The position numbers and the translations under genes were made by a program. From Clostridia bacterium (GTDB lineage: Bacteria; Bacillota; Clostridia; Christensenellales; UBA3700): DNA of 57,791 nt. Each line of letters begins with the position of its first letter. The stretch's first letter is position 1. The notes under the pieces are model-generated. The model saw only the letters and a program-made list of their open reading frames with translations, was not told the origin of the DNA and made no database searches. Below are positions 1 to 10,047 of this stretch, piece after piece. Location of the stretch: positions 1 to 57,791 of the forward strand of contig WSNH01000001.1 in NCBI GenBank assembly GCA_013316135.1, given 5' to 3'.

Positions 1-46
1 ATATTATAGGTGTATAAAAGTTTTAGAGTAAAAAGGAGACACTGTT

Positions 47-1264
47 ATGAGTGATATCAAAAAAGTAGTTTTGGCATATTCGGGCGGACTTGACACCTCG
101 ATAATTATACCTTGGCTTAAAGAAAATTACAATAATTGCGAAGTCATTGCCGTAAGCGGTGACGTTGGTCAAGGCACAGAACTCGACGGACTTGAGGAAA
201 AAGCGCTCAAGACCGGCGCAAGTAAATTATATATTGAAGATTTGACGGACGAATTTGTAGACGATTACGTATTCCCTACCGTCAAAGCCGGCGCAATTTA
301 TGAAAACAGATATATGCTTGGCACGTCTTTTGCTCGTCCGGTAATAGCAAAGAGAATTGTCGAGATTGCCCTTAAAGAGGGCGCTGACGCGATTTGTCAC
401 GGTTGTACGGGCAAGGGTAATGACCAGGTTAGATTTGAACTTGCCATTAAGGCATTTGCCCCCAATATGAAGATTATTGCTCCTTGGAGAATTTGGGACA
501 TCAAGTCGAGAGACGAGGAGATAGATTACGCAGAAGCGCATAATATTCCTCTTAAGATCAACCGCGAGACAAATTACAGCAAGGATAAGAATATTTGGCA
601 CCTATCGCACGAAGGACTCGATCTTGAAGACCCGGCTAATGAGCCTATGTATGATAAGATATTGGAGATGGGCGTAACTCCCGAAAAGGCTCCGGATAAG
701 CCGACTTATGTCACTATCAGTTTTGACAAGGGTGTACCTGTTGCGGTAGACGGCAAGAAGATGAAAGGCAGCGATATAGTTCGCAAACTCAACGAACTCG
801 GCGGGGCAAACGGTATAGGTCTTGCGGATATTGTGGAGAATAGACTTGTCGGAATGAAGAGCAGAGGCGTGTACGAGACTCCGGGCGGAGCAATTTTGTA
901 TCACGCGCACGAAGTGCTTGAGACGTTGTGTCTTGACAAAGAGACTGCGCATTACAAACAGCAAATTGCTATTAAGTTTGCTGATTTGGTATACAACGGA
1001 CAGTGGTTTACGCCGCTTCGCGAGGCTTTGAGCGCATTTGTGGACAGCACTCAACAGACTGTTACCGGCGACGTAAAACTCAAACTTTACAAAGGCAATA
1101 TTACCAATGCCGGCGTAACGAGTCCGTATTCGCTTTATGACGAAGATATTGCTACTTTTGCTCAAGACGACGTATACGATCAGATGGATTCGCAAGGCTT
1201 TATCAATTTATTTGGATTGCCTATCAAGGTTAAGGCAATGATGGACGCAAAGCGTAAGAAATAA
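47..1264 (+). CDS. argG: argininosuccinate synthase
   Basis: ATP-dependent condensation of citrulline with aspartate, the penultimate arginine step. The 405-aa length fits the family. The N-terminus has the PP-loop signature AYSGGLDTS (about residues 10-18), and conserved blocks such as [14 protein letters not shown] follow near 118-131. The start is supported by an AAGGAG box 8-10 nt upstream. It is the first gene of argGHCJBDF on one strand. The upstream 46 bp are cut by the window edge, so the promoter cannot be assessed. Confidence 0.97.
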   Translation: MSDIKKVVLAYSGGLDTSIIIPWLKENYNNCEVIAVSGDVGQGTELDGLEEKALKTGASKLYIEDLTDEFVDDYVFPTVKAGAIYENRYMLGTSFARPVIAKRIVEIALKEGADAICHGCTGKGNDQVRFELAIKAFAPNMKIIAPWRIWDIKSRDEEIDYAEAHNIPLKINRETNYSKDKNIWHLSHEGLDLEDPANEPMYDKILEMGVTPEKAPDKPTYVTISFDKGVPVAVDGKKMKGSDIVRKLNELGGANGIGLADIVENRLVGMKSRGVYETPGGAILYHAHEVLETLCLDKETAHYKQQIAIKFADLVYNGQWFTPLREALSAFVDSTQQTVTGDVKLKLYKGNITNAGVTSPYSLYDEDIATFAQDDVYDQMDSQGFINLFGLPIKVKAMMDAKRKK

Positions 1265-1292
1265 AGCAAAAAACCAATAAATAATTATATAA

Positions 1293-1336
1293 ACGTATAG
1301 AAGATAGTTACTTTTGAGGCAACTATCTTTATACGT
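1293..1336 (+). promoter_or_regulatory. hairpin between argG and argH
   Basis: Long imperfect inverted repeat: 1293-1309 pairs with 1321-1336 around an 11-nt loop, with one bulged G. It is followed by A-rich rather than T-rich sequence, so it is not a plus-strand intrinsic terminator. It may stabilise the argG message or tune argH expression. Confidence 0.5.
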
Positions 1337-1363
1337 AAAAATGAAAGGCATAAAAGGTATATT

Positions 1364-2755
1364 ATGGCAAAGATGTGGCAAGGCAGATTTAAAAAAGAAT
1401 TGGACAGCAAAGTCAACGACTTCAACTCGTCCATATCTTTTGACAGCCGTATGTTTGAAGAGGATATTGAAGGCAGTATTATCCACGTGAGAATGCTTGG
1501 CAAGCAAGGTATCATAAGCGAGAACGACAGCAAGGTCATTGCAAAAGAACTTGCAAATATCTATGACGATATCAAGAGCGGCAAGTTGGAATTTGATATG
1601 AGTTCCGAAGATATCCATATGTTTATAGAGCAAGTTCTGACGGAGCGACTTGGCGAAGTGGGTAAAAGACTGCACACGGCAAGAAGTCGCAACGACCAAG
1701 TCGCGCTTGATTTGAGAATGTATCTTCGCAAAGAGATAGACGTCATCGTCGGTCTTATCAAAGGGCTTATTGCTACCCTTGTCCAAAAAGCCGAGAAAAA
1801 TCTCGACACCGTTATGCCGGGATATACTCACTTGCAGAGAGCGCAACCCATTACTTTTGCGCATCATCTTATGGCTTACGTCGAGATGTTCAAGAGGGAT
1901 ATGATAAGACTGTTCAACTGTTTTGATTTGATGAACGAATGTCCTTTGGGCTCGGGCGCTTTGGCTACTACGACTTATCCTATAGACAGAGAGTTTACAG
2001 CAGAGTATCTGGGATTCAAATGCCCGATGCAAAATTCGCTCGACGGAGTCAGTGATAGAGATTATTGCATAGAACTTGCCAATGCTATTGCGATATGTAT
2101 GATGCATATGTCGCGGCTCTCGGAAGAAGTGGTATTGTGGAGTAGTTGGGAATTTAAGTTTGTCGAACTTGACGACGCCTATTCTACCGGCTCTAGCATA
2201 ATGCCGCAAAAGAAAAACCCTGATATATGCGAACTAATAAGGGGAAAGACGGGCAGATGCGTAGGCAATCTTACGTCTTTGCTGACGATGATGAAGGGGC
2301 TTTCTCTTGCTTACAATAAGGATATGCAAGAGGATAAAGAGGCGATATTCGACAGTGTGGATACAATCAAACTTTGCCTTAGCACGTTGACTCCAATGAT
2401 AGATACTATGACAGTATTAAAGGACAATATGGCAAATGCAGGCAAAAGGGGCTTTATCAATGCCACCGATTGCGCCGATTATCTTGTCAAGAAGGGACTT
2501 GCTTTTAGAGACGCCTACAAAATCACGGGCGCGCTTGTGGCAACTTGCATAGACAAGGGCTTGACGCTTGACAATTTGCCGATTGAGGAGTATAAAAGAT
2601 TAAGCGATAAGTTTGATAAGGACGTATACGACGCAATATCATTGCGACAATGCGTGCAGGAGAGAAAAGTCACAGGCGGACCTGCTCCGGAGGCTGTGTC
2701 TAAGCATATAGACAAAATAAAAAATACGGTATTAAAAGAATATGAAGAAGATTAA
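1364..2755 (+). CDS. argH: argininosuccinate lyase
   Basis: Cleaves argininosuccinate to arginine and fumarate. The 463-aa length fits the family. The fumarase/aspartase superfamily signature GSSIMPQKKNP is intact near residues 280-290, and the TARSRNDQ block is near 107. Its 3' end overlaps argC by 14 nt, suggesting translational coupling. Confidence 0.97.
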   Translation: MAKMWQGRFKKELDSKVNDFNSSISFDSRMFEEDIEGSIIHVRMLGKQGIISENDSKVIAKELANIYDDIKSGKLEFDMSSEDIHMFIEQVLTERLGEVGKRLHTARSRNDQVALDLRMYLRKEIDVIVGLIKGLIATLVQKAEKNLDTVMPGYTHLQRAQPITFAHHLMAYVEMFKRDMIRLFNCFDLMNECPLGSGALATTTYPIDREFTAEYLGFKCPMQNSLDGVSDRDYCIELANAIAICMMHMSRLSEEVVLWSSWEFKFVELDDAYSTGSSIMPQKKNPDICELIRGKTGRCVGNLTSLLTMMKGLSLAYNKDMQEDKEAIFDSVDTIKLCLSTLTPMIDTMTVLKDNMANAGKRGFINATDCADYLVKKGLAFRDAYKITGALVATCIDKGLTLDNLPIEEYKRLSDKFDKDVYDAISLRQCVQERKVTGGPAPEAVSKHIDKIKNTVLKEYEED

Positions 2756-3773
2756 AGTAGGTATAATAGGCGCGACGGGATACGCGGGCATTGAACTCGT
2801 GAGACTGCTTTCCCTGCATCCTCATACTCAATTGACAGCGTTGTCGTCGGTGAGTTATGAGGGGAAAAAAATAAGCGAAGTATATCCCAATCTCAAGGGT
2901 ATTTGCGAAGATACTCTTCAAAATGAGGATATTATAGATAAGTGCGACGTGATTTTCACGTCTTTGCCGCACGGCTTGAGCGAAAAGTTTGCGGGCAAGT
3001 GTTTGGCAAAGGGCGTAAAAATGATTGATTTGGGCGCAGATTTTCGTCTTGACAGTGCGGATGAGTATGCTAAGTGGTACGGCAAAAAATACGAAGACGA
3101 GGCTTTGCATACTCAGTCGGTATACTGTATACCCGAATTGCATAGGTTGAACTATATAGGGCAGCCTATCATAGGCAATCCCGGCTGTTATCCCACCAGC
3201 ATAGCGTTGGGACTTGCTCCGGCAATAAGATTGGCGGCGGATAATACTATCGTAATAGATTCCAAGTCCGGGGTGACCGGCGCAGGTAGAGGGCTTGCCG
3301 ACAATACGCACTATCCCAACTGCAACGAGGCATTTGCTCCATATAAAGTTGCAAGTCACAGACATACTCCCGAGATTGAGCAGACGTTGTCCAATCTTTG
3401 CGGGAAAAAAGTCAACGTCACGTTCGTTCCGCATCTTTTGCCTGTCAACAGAGGTATAGTATCTACGATATATTTCAATGTCAAAAAGCCTATTACAGTT
3501 AAGGAATTACGCGAGATATATGTGGATTTTTATAAGAATGAGAAGTTTGTCAGAGTGCTTGAACTTGGCGAAGTCGCCAACTTGCGTAACGTAAAATATT
3601 CTAATTATTGCGATATATCGTTGCATTATGACGAACATACCGATAGAGCAATAGTTGTGTCGACAATTGACAATATGGTCAAAGGCGCGGCAGGACAGGC
3701 AATACAGAATATGAATATAATGTTTGGATTGGAAGAGGCGAGCGGATTGGATTATATTCCGCCGGCATTCTAA
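2742..3773 (+). CDS. argC: N-acetyl-gamma-glutamyl-phosphate reductase
   Basis: NADPH-dependent reduction of N-acetylglutamyl phosphate to the semialdehyde. It is 343 aa, with a nucleotide-binding start GIIGATGYAG and the catalytic cysteine in GNPGCYPTS (about residue 150). The overlap with argH and the 15-nt gap to argJ indicate one operon. Confidence 0.97.
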   Translation: MKKIKVGIIGATGYAGIELVRLLSLHPHTQLTALSSVSYEGKKISEVYPNLKGICEDTLQNEDIIDKCDVIFTSLPHGLSEKFAGKCLAKGVKMIDLGADFRLDSADEYAKWYGKKYEDEALHTQSVYCIPELHRLNYIGQPIIGNPGCYPTSIALGLAPAIRLAADNTIVIDSKSGVTGAGRGLADNTHYPNCNEAFAPYKVASHRHTPEIEQTLSNLCGKKVNVTFVPHLLPVNRGIVSTIYFNVKKPITVKELREIYVDFYKNEKFVRVLELGEVANLRNVKYSNYCDISLHYDEHTDRAIVVSTIDNMVKGAAGQAIQNMNIMFGLEEASGLDYIPPAF

Positions 3774-3788
3774 AGTAAAGAGGTTAAT

Positions 3789-5003
3789 ATGAAAAAAATA
3801 TCAGGCGGCGTTTGCGCCGCTAAGGGTTTTAAAGCCAATGGCATACACTGTGGAATAAGGAAGAATAAGGACAAACTTGATTTGGCTCTTATCACTTGCG
3901 ACGTACCTTGCGCGGCAGCAGGCGTATATACAAAAAACAAAGTCAAAGGCGCTCCGCTCACAGTGACGAAAAACAATATTTCCGACGGTGTGGCGCAGGC
4001 GGTTATTTGCAATAGCGGCAACGCAAATACTTGCAATGCCGACGGTATAGAAAAGGCGCAGACGATGTGCGATTTAGTACAAAAACACACCGGTATCAAA
4101 GCAAGCGACGTTGTGGTCGCGTCTACTGGCGTGATAGGCGAGACGCTCAATATGCAACCAATCAGCGACGGTATGCAACGCTTGACGGACGGTTTGTCTG
4201 AGTATGGCAGCGCAAATGCCGCTAAAGCCATAATGACGACAGACAGAGTAATGAAGGAGATAGCATACTCATTTGAACTTGACGGCAAAGAGTGTCATAT
4301 AGGCGGAATAGCAAAGGGTAGCGGTATGATTAATCCTAATATGGCCACGCTTCTTTGTTTTGTGACGACCGACGTAAATATATCCAGCGAAATGCTTTCT
4401 TTGGCGCTGGGCAAAGTAGTCAAAGACACATTGAATATGGTGTGCATTGACGGAGATACTTCTACCAACGATATGCTTAGCATACTCTCATCTTGTTTAG
4501 CAGGAAATGAAAAGATAACAGATAAAGGCAAGGAATTCAATGAATTTTGCAAGTGTCTCAAAAAGATTTTGGAGTATCTTGCAAAAGAAATTGCCAAGGA
4601 CGGAGAGGGCGCGACCAAACTTTTGGAATGCAAAGTAGTCAAGGCAAAGAATATTAAGTCAGCCAAGGCAATTGCGCAATCAGTCATATCCTCTTCGTTG
4701 GTAAAAGCGGCAATGTTTGCGTCAGACGCAAACTGGGGTAGAATACTCTGCGCAATCGGCTATGCTGACGAGAAATTTGACGTAAGCAAAATCGACGTTG
4801 ACCTCAAGTCAAGAGTCGGTATGATAAGAGTTTGCGAAAACGGCGCAGGCGTACCTTTTGACGAAAGCGTGGCTACTAAGATACTTTCCGAAGACGAAAT
4901 ATGTATCGTTGTCACTTGCAACTGCGGAGGGGCTAAGGCCACTGCGTGGGGCTGCGATTTGACTTATGAATATGTGAGGATAAATGCCGATTATCGCACC
5001 TAA
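3789..5003 (+). CDS. argJ: glutamate N-acetyltransferase / N-acetylglutamate synthase ArgJ
   Basis: Transfers acetyl from N-acetylornithine to glutamate, recycling the acetyl group. It is 404 aa. The self-processing site is visible as NPNMATLLCF near residue 190, where the Thr becomes the N-terminal nucleophile of the beta chain. No argA was seen, so a bifunctional enzyme is likely but not provable from sequence. Confidence 0.95.
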   Translation: MKKISGGVCAAKGFKANGIHCGIRKNKDKLDLALITCDVPCAAAGVYTKNKVKGAPLTVTKNNISDGVAQAVICNSGNANTCNADGIEKAQTMCDLVQKHTGIKASDVVVASTGVIGETLNMQPISDGMQRLTDGLSEYGSANAAKAIMTTDRVMKEIAYSFELDGKECHIGGIAKGSGMINPNMATLLCFVTTDVNISSEMLSLALGKVVKDTLNMVCIDGDTSTNDMLSILSSCLAGNEKITDKGKEFNEFCKCLKKILEYLAKEIAKDGEGATKLLECKVVKAKNIKSAKAIAQSVISSSLVKAAMFASDANWGRILCAIGYADEKFDVSKIDVDLKSRVGMIRVCENGAGVPFDESVATKILSEDEICIVVTCNCGGAKATAWGCDLTYEYVRINADYRT

Positions 5004-5232
5004 CGATAATTGCGGCTTTGCACATCAGTACGTCTTTTGCTCTAACTGCAGGACTTGGGAAGTCGACGTGTACGGCTGAATACTATACGACTTCGCCTCG
5101 CTTTTGAGCGGGCGAAAATCGCGCTAATCAGTTAATTGTCATTTCGACTTGGGCGAGTTGGATAAGTCTTAGGATTAACTTTGCCTATAAGGTAAAATAA
5201 AACGTCGCATTGCGACACTATCGGAGGTAAAT
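5004..5232. other. gene-free spacer argJ-argB
   Basis: 229 bp without a credible gene. It includes a degenerate stretch (about 5146-5175) resembling the TCATTTCGACT repeat family seen again at 22.5 kb, and ends in a GGAGG ribosome-binding site for argB. Confidence 0.4.
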
Positions 5233-6087
5233 ATGGACAACATAAGTATGCAAGCCGAGACGCTTGTCAATGCGCTTCCTTATATTCAGAAATACAGAGA
5301 TAAAATAATCGTAGTCAAGTACGGCGGCAACGCTATGCTCAACGAAGACCTCAAAAAAGCCGTTATGAACGACATAGTTTTGCTGTCGCTCGTAGGCGTT
5401 AAAGTCGTGCTGGTGCACGGCGGCGGTCCCGAAATAAACGATATGCTCAAGAGAGTTGGCAAAGAAAGTAAGTTTATCAATGGTTTGAGATATACCGACG
5501 ACGAGACGGCAGATATAGTTCAGATGGTGCTTGCAGGCAAAGTAAACAAAGACCTTGTCAAACTCCTGTCGGGCGTGGGCGGAAAAGCAGTGGGCTTTTG
5601 CGGTATTGACGGCAATATAATCACTGCAAAGAAGAAAGTCGGAGAAGTTGACCTTGGCAACGTTGGGGATATAAAGAGTATTGACGTAGATCCTATTCTT
5701 GTGACGTTGGAAAACGATTATATCCCGGTCATTGCTACCGTCGCAAGCGGAGAGGACGGCAAGATATACAACATAAACGCAGACACTGCTGCCGCAGCAA
5801 TAGCGGCTGCTCTTCACGCGGAAAACTTGGTGCTTATGACAGATGTCAGAGGACTTCTTCTCGATAAAGACGACGAAAGCACTCTCATCAGTGAAGTAAA
5901 AGTCAGCGAAGTGCCTAAACTTATAAAAAAAGGTATAATTAGCGGAGGTATGATACCCAAGATAGATTGCGTTGTAGAGGCAGTCAGACAGGGCGTCGAC
6001 CAGGCGGTAATAATCGACGGAAGGATTAAACACTCGATTATTATGGATATGTTGACTAATAAGGGTATCGGAACTTTGATTAAGTAA
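5233..6087 (+). CDS. argB: acetylglutamate kinase
   Basis: Phosphorylates N-acetylglutamate, usually the committed, arginine-feedback-regulated step. It is 284 aa with the amino-acid-kinase motifs KYGGNAML (about residues 28-35) and LVHGGGPEI (about 59-67). The GGAGG box 5 nt upstream fixes the start. Confidence 0.97.
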   Translation: MDNISMQAETLVNALPYIQKYRDKIIVVKYGGNAMLNEDLKKAVMNDIVLLSLVGVKVVLVHGGGPEINDMLKRVGKESKFINGLRYTDDETADIVQMVLAGKVNKDLVKLLSGVGGKAVGFCGIDGNIITAKKKVGEVDLGNVGDIKSIDVDPILVTLENDYIPVIATVASGEDGKIYNINADTAAAAIAAALHAENLVLMTDVRGLLLDKDDESTLISEVKVSEVPKLIKKGIISGGMIPKIDCVVEAVRQGVDQAVIIDGRIKHSIIMDMLTNKGIGTLIK

Positions 6088-6170
6088 AACAGGTACGAGC
6101 ATAATTGCCAAATTATATGTTAAATCAAGCGAAGTCGAGAATTCTTAATAAAAATATAAGGTAACTGATT

Positions 6171-7334
6171 ATGAAAAGCATAAAAGATATTGACAAAAAA
6201 TACATTATGAACACCTACAACCGTTACGATTTGGAAATCGTGGAGGGTATGGGCGTCAACGCTTATGACGTCGAAGGTAAAGAATATATTGATTTATCGG
6301 CTGGCATAGGCGTCAACTCTCTCGGCTTTTGCGAAATGGGCTGGGTGGCAAGCGTAACCGCGCAACTTTGCAAACTCAATCACGTGAGCAATTTGTTTTA
6401 TTCACAACCTGACGCATTGCTTGCCAAGTCTCTTTGCGAAAGAACCGGATATGAGAAGGTCTTTTTTGCCAATTCGGGCGCAGAGGCTAACGAGGGGGCG
6501 ATAAAACTTGCTCGCAAGTATTCTTTTGATAAGTACGGAGAGGGCAGAGCCAAGATAATTACGCTTGTCAATTCTTTTCACGGCAGAACAATGGCTACGC
6601 TGACGGCGACCGGTCAAGACGTATTCCACAATTACTTTTTCCCATTTGTCGAGGGATTTGATTATGTTGAAGCGGGCAATCTAAAGGCAATAGAAGACCT
6701 TGTCGCAAAAGGCGGCGTATGCGCTATTATGATGGAACTCGTACAGGGTGAAGGCGGAGTAATTCCTCTTGATAAAGACTTTGTCAACGGCGTGAGAAAG
6801 ATTTGCGTCGAAAACGACGTATTGTTGATTGTTGACGAAGTTCAGACCGGAGTAGGCAGAACCGGTAAATTTCTTGCGCAGGAGCATTTCGGGATTAAGG
6901 CAGATATCACCACTTTGGCTAAAGGCTTGGGCGGCGGTTTGCCTATAGGCGCGGTACTTGCTGCGGCGAAATGTTCGGACACATTGGGCTTTGGTATGCA
7001 CGGCACTACTTTTGGAGGAAATCCAATAGTATGCGCAGGCGCAAATTACGTACTTGCAAGAATTGACGAAGACTTTTTGTACGAAGCCAAGCAAAAGGGA
7101 GAATACCTGCAAGAAAAACTTGCCGAGATTGACGGAATAGAGCAAGTCAGCGGTCTTGGACTTATGATAGGGTTTAAGGTAAAAGACTACACGTCTTCTG
7201 ATTTTGTCAAAGAAGGTATTAAGCGCGGTTTGATTATGCTTACGGCAAAACAAAAAGTTCGTCTTTTGCCCCCGCTTACTATAACTTATAATGAGATAGA
7301 CAAAGCGTTGACGATAATCAAATCAATGGTATAA
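6171..7334 (+). CDS. argD: acetylornithine aminotransferase
   Basis: PLP-dependent transamination of N-acetylglutamate semialdehyde. It is 387 aa, class III aminotransferase. The PLP lysine lies in TTLAKGLGGGLPIGA (about residues 240-254), the VDEVQTGVGRTG block is about 30 residues before it, and the N-terminal DLSAGIGVNSLG is typical. Confidence 0.96.
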   Translation: MKSIKDIDKKYIMNTYNRYDLEIVEGMGVNAYDVEGKEYIDLSAGIGVNSLGFCEMGWVASVTAQLCKLNHVSNLFYSQPDALLAKSLCERTGYEKVFFANSGAEANEGAIKLARKYSFDKYGEGRAKIITLVNSFHGRTMATLTATGQDVFHNYFFPFVEGFDYVEAGNLKAIEDLVAKGGVCAIMMELVQGEGGVIPLDKDFVNGVRKICVENDVLLIVDEVQTGVGRTGKFLAQEHFGIKADITTLAKGLGGGLPIGAVLAAAKCSDTLGFGMHGTTFGGNPIVCAGANYVLARIDEDFLYEAKQKGEYLQEKLAEIDGIEQVSGLGLMIGFKVKDYTSSDFVKEGIKRGLIMLTAKQKVRLLPPLTITYNEIDKALTIIKSMV

Positions 7335-7398
7335 TATAATCGGGCGAAGTCGAAAATCGTCATTGATAAAAATAAAAACTAACTATATATGAGGTAAT

Positions 7399-8307
7399 AT
7401 GAAACATTTATTGAAATTGTCAGATTTGAGCGAGAGCGAAATCATAGATATTCTCAATCTTGCGGATCAATTGAAATATGAAAAAAAACATAATATATCG
7501 CACGAATACTTGAAAGGTAAAAGTCTTGGAATGATATTTCAAAAGTCGTCTACGCGTACGAGAGTATCTTTTGAGACTGGTATGTATCAACTTGGCGGAC
7601 AGGCGCTCTTTTTGTCCAATCGCGATTTGCAAATCGGAAGAGGCGAGCCGGTGGAAGATACGGCAAAAGTATTGTCGAGATATTTGGACGGAATAATGAT
7701 CCGTACTTTTGAGCAAAAAGAAGTAGAGGACTTGGCTAAGTACGGGTCAATACCTATTATCAACGGACTGACGGATTACGCGCATCCCTGTCAAGTGCTT
7801 GCCGATCTTATGACTATAAGAGAATATAAAGGCGAGTTTGACAATCTCAAACTTACTTTTGTAGGAGACGGAAATAATATGGCAAATTCGCTTATCGTCG
7901 GTTGTCTCAAGGTAGGGATGAGCGTGGCTATTGCCTGTCCTAAGACGCATTTGCCTGACAGCGGAGTGTTGGAGTTTGCAAAATCATACGGAGATAAATT
8001 CTTGATTACAGATGACGTATTGCAAGCGTGCAATGACGCCGACGTGCTTTACACGGACGTTTGGGCGTCTATGGGACAAGAGGGCGAGGCGCAAGAGAGA
8101 AAGAAAGCCTTTGCCGGTTATCAAATCAACGAGAAGACTTTGGCAGTCGCAAAGAAAGACGCAATGGTACTTCACTGCCTGCCCGCTCACAGAGGCGAAG
8201 AAATCACCGCCGAGGTAATTGACAATCATCAAGAAATATTTGACGAAGCCGAGAATAGATTGCACGCCCAAAAAGCCGTGCTTGTCAAATTGATGGCTGA
8301 CAAATGA
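7399..8307 (+). CDS. argF: ornithine carbamoyltransferase
   Basis: Forms citrulline from ornithine and carbamoyl phosphate. It is 302 aa. The carbamoyl-phosphate loop SSTRTRVSFE (about residues 50-59), HPCQ (about 129-132) and the catalytic HCLP (about 258-261) are intact. Its TGA overlaps the ATG of the following acetyltransferase by 4 nt. Confidence 0.97.
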   Translation: MKHLLKLSDLSESEIIDILNLADQLKYEKKHNISHEYLKGKSLGMIFQKSSTRTRVSFETGMYQLGGQALFLSNRDLQIGRGEPVEDTAKVLSRYLDGIMIRTFEQKEVEDLAKYGSIPIINGLTDYAHPCQVLADLMTIREYKGEFDNLKLTFVGDGNNMANSLIVGCLKVGMSVAIACPKTHLPDSGVLEFAKSYGDKFLITDDVLQACNDADVLYTDVWASMGQEGEAQERKKAFAGYQINEKTLAVAKKDAMVLHCLPAHRGEEITAEVIDNHQEIFDEAENRLHAQKAVLVKLMADK

Positions 8308-9074
8308 TAAGGCTTGAAGAGGACGCTTACAGAGGTTACTCTCTTTGCAAAATGCAAGAGAGTGACTTTGTTTTTGTCAAGTCTTTTCTCGATAACCAAA
8401 GATCTATGCTGGATATAATCGAGTTCTTTTATCCTTATAAGGACGAGGAATTGCTTGCTGTGTTGACAAGCGGCTGTTTTTGGGGACTGTTTGACGGAGC
8501 AAAATTGATTGCCACTTTTGCAATAGATTTTGATGAGGAGTATGCAATTACGCTTGCAAATCTTATCAATTCCTTTTATGATATAGGCATAGAGAGAGTC
8601 TACGAGAGTTCAGGACTTATGGTAGCGGAAGAATATAGAGGTCAGGGAATAGCAAAATATTTACTTAAGTTGGCGTGCGATGAAGCGAAAAAAAGGCGTA
8701 TAGCGATATGCGGGGTAGTCCACACCCAAAATGTAGCGAGTATGTCCTCATTTTTTTCTATGGGCTTTGAAATGAGAGCAACTTGGCGTCTAAGCGACGG
8801 ATACGATTTTATTTATCTTCTAAAGAGGTTTGACAAGGCAGAGTTTGACGATGAAGGAATAAATTTCCAAAATGTATTGCAATCGAAATGTAATTGTGAT
8901 AAAATTAAAGATGTGATTAGGGTGACTAATACTCATACAAAAGAGCAAAACGCCTTACTATTCGACGGATACGTGGGGGTAGGTTGCCAAGACACGGAAA
9001 TTTATTTTAAGAAAAAGGAGCAAAATCATTATGAACAAGAATCAACTCATCGCTGCAATCGCATCAAAGGCTGA
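8304..9074 (+). CDS. GNAT-family N-acetyltransferase
   Basis: 256 aa with a GNAT core. The acetyl-CoA loop AEEYRGQGIAKYLLKLACDE is near residues 110-130, followed by a typical NVASMSSFFSMGF region. Translationally coupled to argF (ATGA overlap). The substrate is unknown; position suggests, but does not show, a link to arginine metabolism. The last 15 codons overlap the HU gene by 44 nt, so either the C-terminus is genuinely overlapping or the frame has drifted. Confidence 0.8.
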   Translation: MIRLEEDAYRGYSLCKMQESDFVFVKSFLDNQRSMLDIIEFFYPYKDEELLAVLTSGCFWGLFDGAKLIATFAIDFDEEYAITLANLINSFYDIGIERVYESSGLMVAEEYRGQGIAKYLLKLACDEAKKRRIAICGVVHTQNVASMSSFFSMGFEMRATWRLSDGYDFIYLLKRFDKAEFDDEGINFQNVLQSKCNCDKIKDVIRVTNTHTKEQNALLFDGYVGVGCQDTEIYFKKKEQNHYEQESTHRCNRIKG

Positions 9075-9300
9075 TTGCTCAAAGGAAGTAGCATCGGCTT
9101 GCTGTGACGCAATGCTTGACTGTATTATGGATGCAATGAAAGGCGGAGAAAAAGTTTTGTTGCCGGGCTTTGGCAACTTTGAAGTAAAAGTTAGAGCAGC
9201 TCGCGAGGGCATCAATCCCGCAACGCGCGAAAAGATACAAATTCCTGAGTCAAAGGTCGTATCATTCAAACCTGCAAAATCAAGCAAAGATTCACTTTAA
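9031..9300 (+). CDS. hup: HU family DNA-binding protein
   Basis: 89-aa histone-like DNA-bending protein. It matches the family along its length: MNKNQLIAAIA start, GFGNFEVKVRAAREGINPAT, and the arm and C-terminal VVSFKPAK. The AAGGAG box about 10 nt upstream supports the start inside the end of the GNAT frame. Confidence 0.95.
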   Translation: MNKNQLIAAIASKADCSKEVASACCDAMLDCIMDAMKGGEKVLLPGFGNFEVKVRAAREGINPATREKIQIPESKVVSFKPAKSSKDSL

Positions 9301-9301
9301 T

Positions 9302-9757
9302 ATGTCAAACGAAATCACAAGAAAGCAAAAGGCATACAATTTATTCAAAGAGGGATATAATTGTTGCCAATCAGTAGTGTTGGCGTTTGAGGACATATTG
9401 CCGTTGGAGCGCAAGCAATTGCTTGGCGTATCGTGCGGTTTTGGAGGAGGCTTTGGCAGGACGAGAAATCTGTGCGGAGCGGTAAGCGCATTTGCAATTG
9501 TAATGGGCTTATACCTGTCTCATTCCGACGACCCCAAGCACGCAAAAGCTGATATGTACAAGATTTTGCAAGATATGGTTGCCAAGTTTAAACAACGCAA
9601 TGGCTCAGACAATTGCGGTGAATTGCTCAAAGAGGTCAAGAATCTCACTATAGGATATATGCCTCAAGAGAGGGACGAGGAATATTATAAAATGCGTCCT
9701 TGCGTAAAATTCGTTCTTGACAGCGTGGAGATAATCGAAGAGCAGATCAATGCATAA
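9302..9757 (+). CDS. C_GCAxxG_C_C family protein
   Basis: 151 aa. The cysteine pattern of this family is visible: NCCQSVV (about residues 19-25), CGFGGGFGR (about 42-50), LCGAVSAF (about 54-61) and a later DNCGELL. The family is redox or metal-associated with no firm function. It begins 1 nt after the HU stop and ends before an intrinsic terminator, so HU and this gene are likely co-transcribed. Confidence 0.85.
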   Translation: MSNEITRKQKAYNLFKEGYNCCQSVVLAFEDILPLERKQLLGVSCGFGGGFGRTRNLCGAVSAFAIVMGLYLSHSDDPKHAKADMYKILQDMVAKFKQRNGSDNCGELLKEVKNLTIGYMPQERDEEYYKMRPCVKFVLDSVEIIEEQINA

Positions 9758-9802
9758 AATCTCCTAGAAAAGTTGTTGGAATACAATATTATTTTAAGAC
9801 AG

Positions 9803-9835
9803 AAAACACGCTAAAGTTGTAGCGTGTTTTTTATT
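9803..9835 (+). terminator. rho-independent terminator
   Basis: AACACGCTA pairs with TAGCGTGTT around a short loop, followed directly by a T-run. It ends the HU / C_GCAxxG transcript. Confidence 0.9.
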
Positions 9836-9870
9836 TCAAAAAATTATAGTCTAAATTTGGAAGAAATTTT

Positions 9871-10015
9871 CGATATTACAAAAAAAAGTATACTTTTCCT
9901 GACTGCATATTTATCTTTGCGAAAAGATGTATTTTTATAATTTTATTATAATTCAAAACGTATTTTTACGCAATACTTTCTGGTCAGGAAAAGTATACTT
10001 TTTTTTGTAATATCG
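9871..10015. repeat. perfect 33-bp inverted repeats around a 79-bp spacer (candidate invertible promoter)
   Basis: 9871-9903 is the exact reverse complement of 9983-10015 (33/33). The AT-rich spacer 9904-9982 contains, on the minus strand, TTGCGT, 17 nt, then TATAAT, which is a plausible sigma-70-type promoter pointing away from the downstream SPFH-TIR genes. The plus strand has TATAAT boxes but no well-spaced -35. The layout matches phase-variable invertible promoters of gut bacteria, here in the OFF orientation. A MITE with 33-bp terminal repeats is the main alternative. No invertase is nearby. Confidence 0.6.
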
Positions 10016-10047
10016 ATGCGTAAAATTATGGCAATGGAGGAAAGAAA

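Noticed and set aside
1208-2209. Long minus-strand reading frames opposite argG/argH
   Set aside because: Antisense shadows of conserved genes with no domain content.
9871-10015. Simple intrinsic terminator
   Set aside because: A separate terminator already ends the upstream operon at 9803-9835, and 33-bp perfect repeats 79 bp apart exceed any terminator hairpin.
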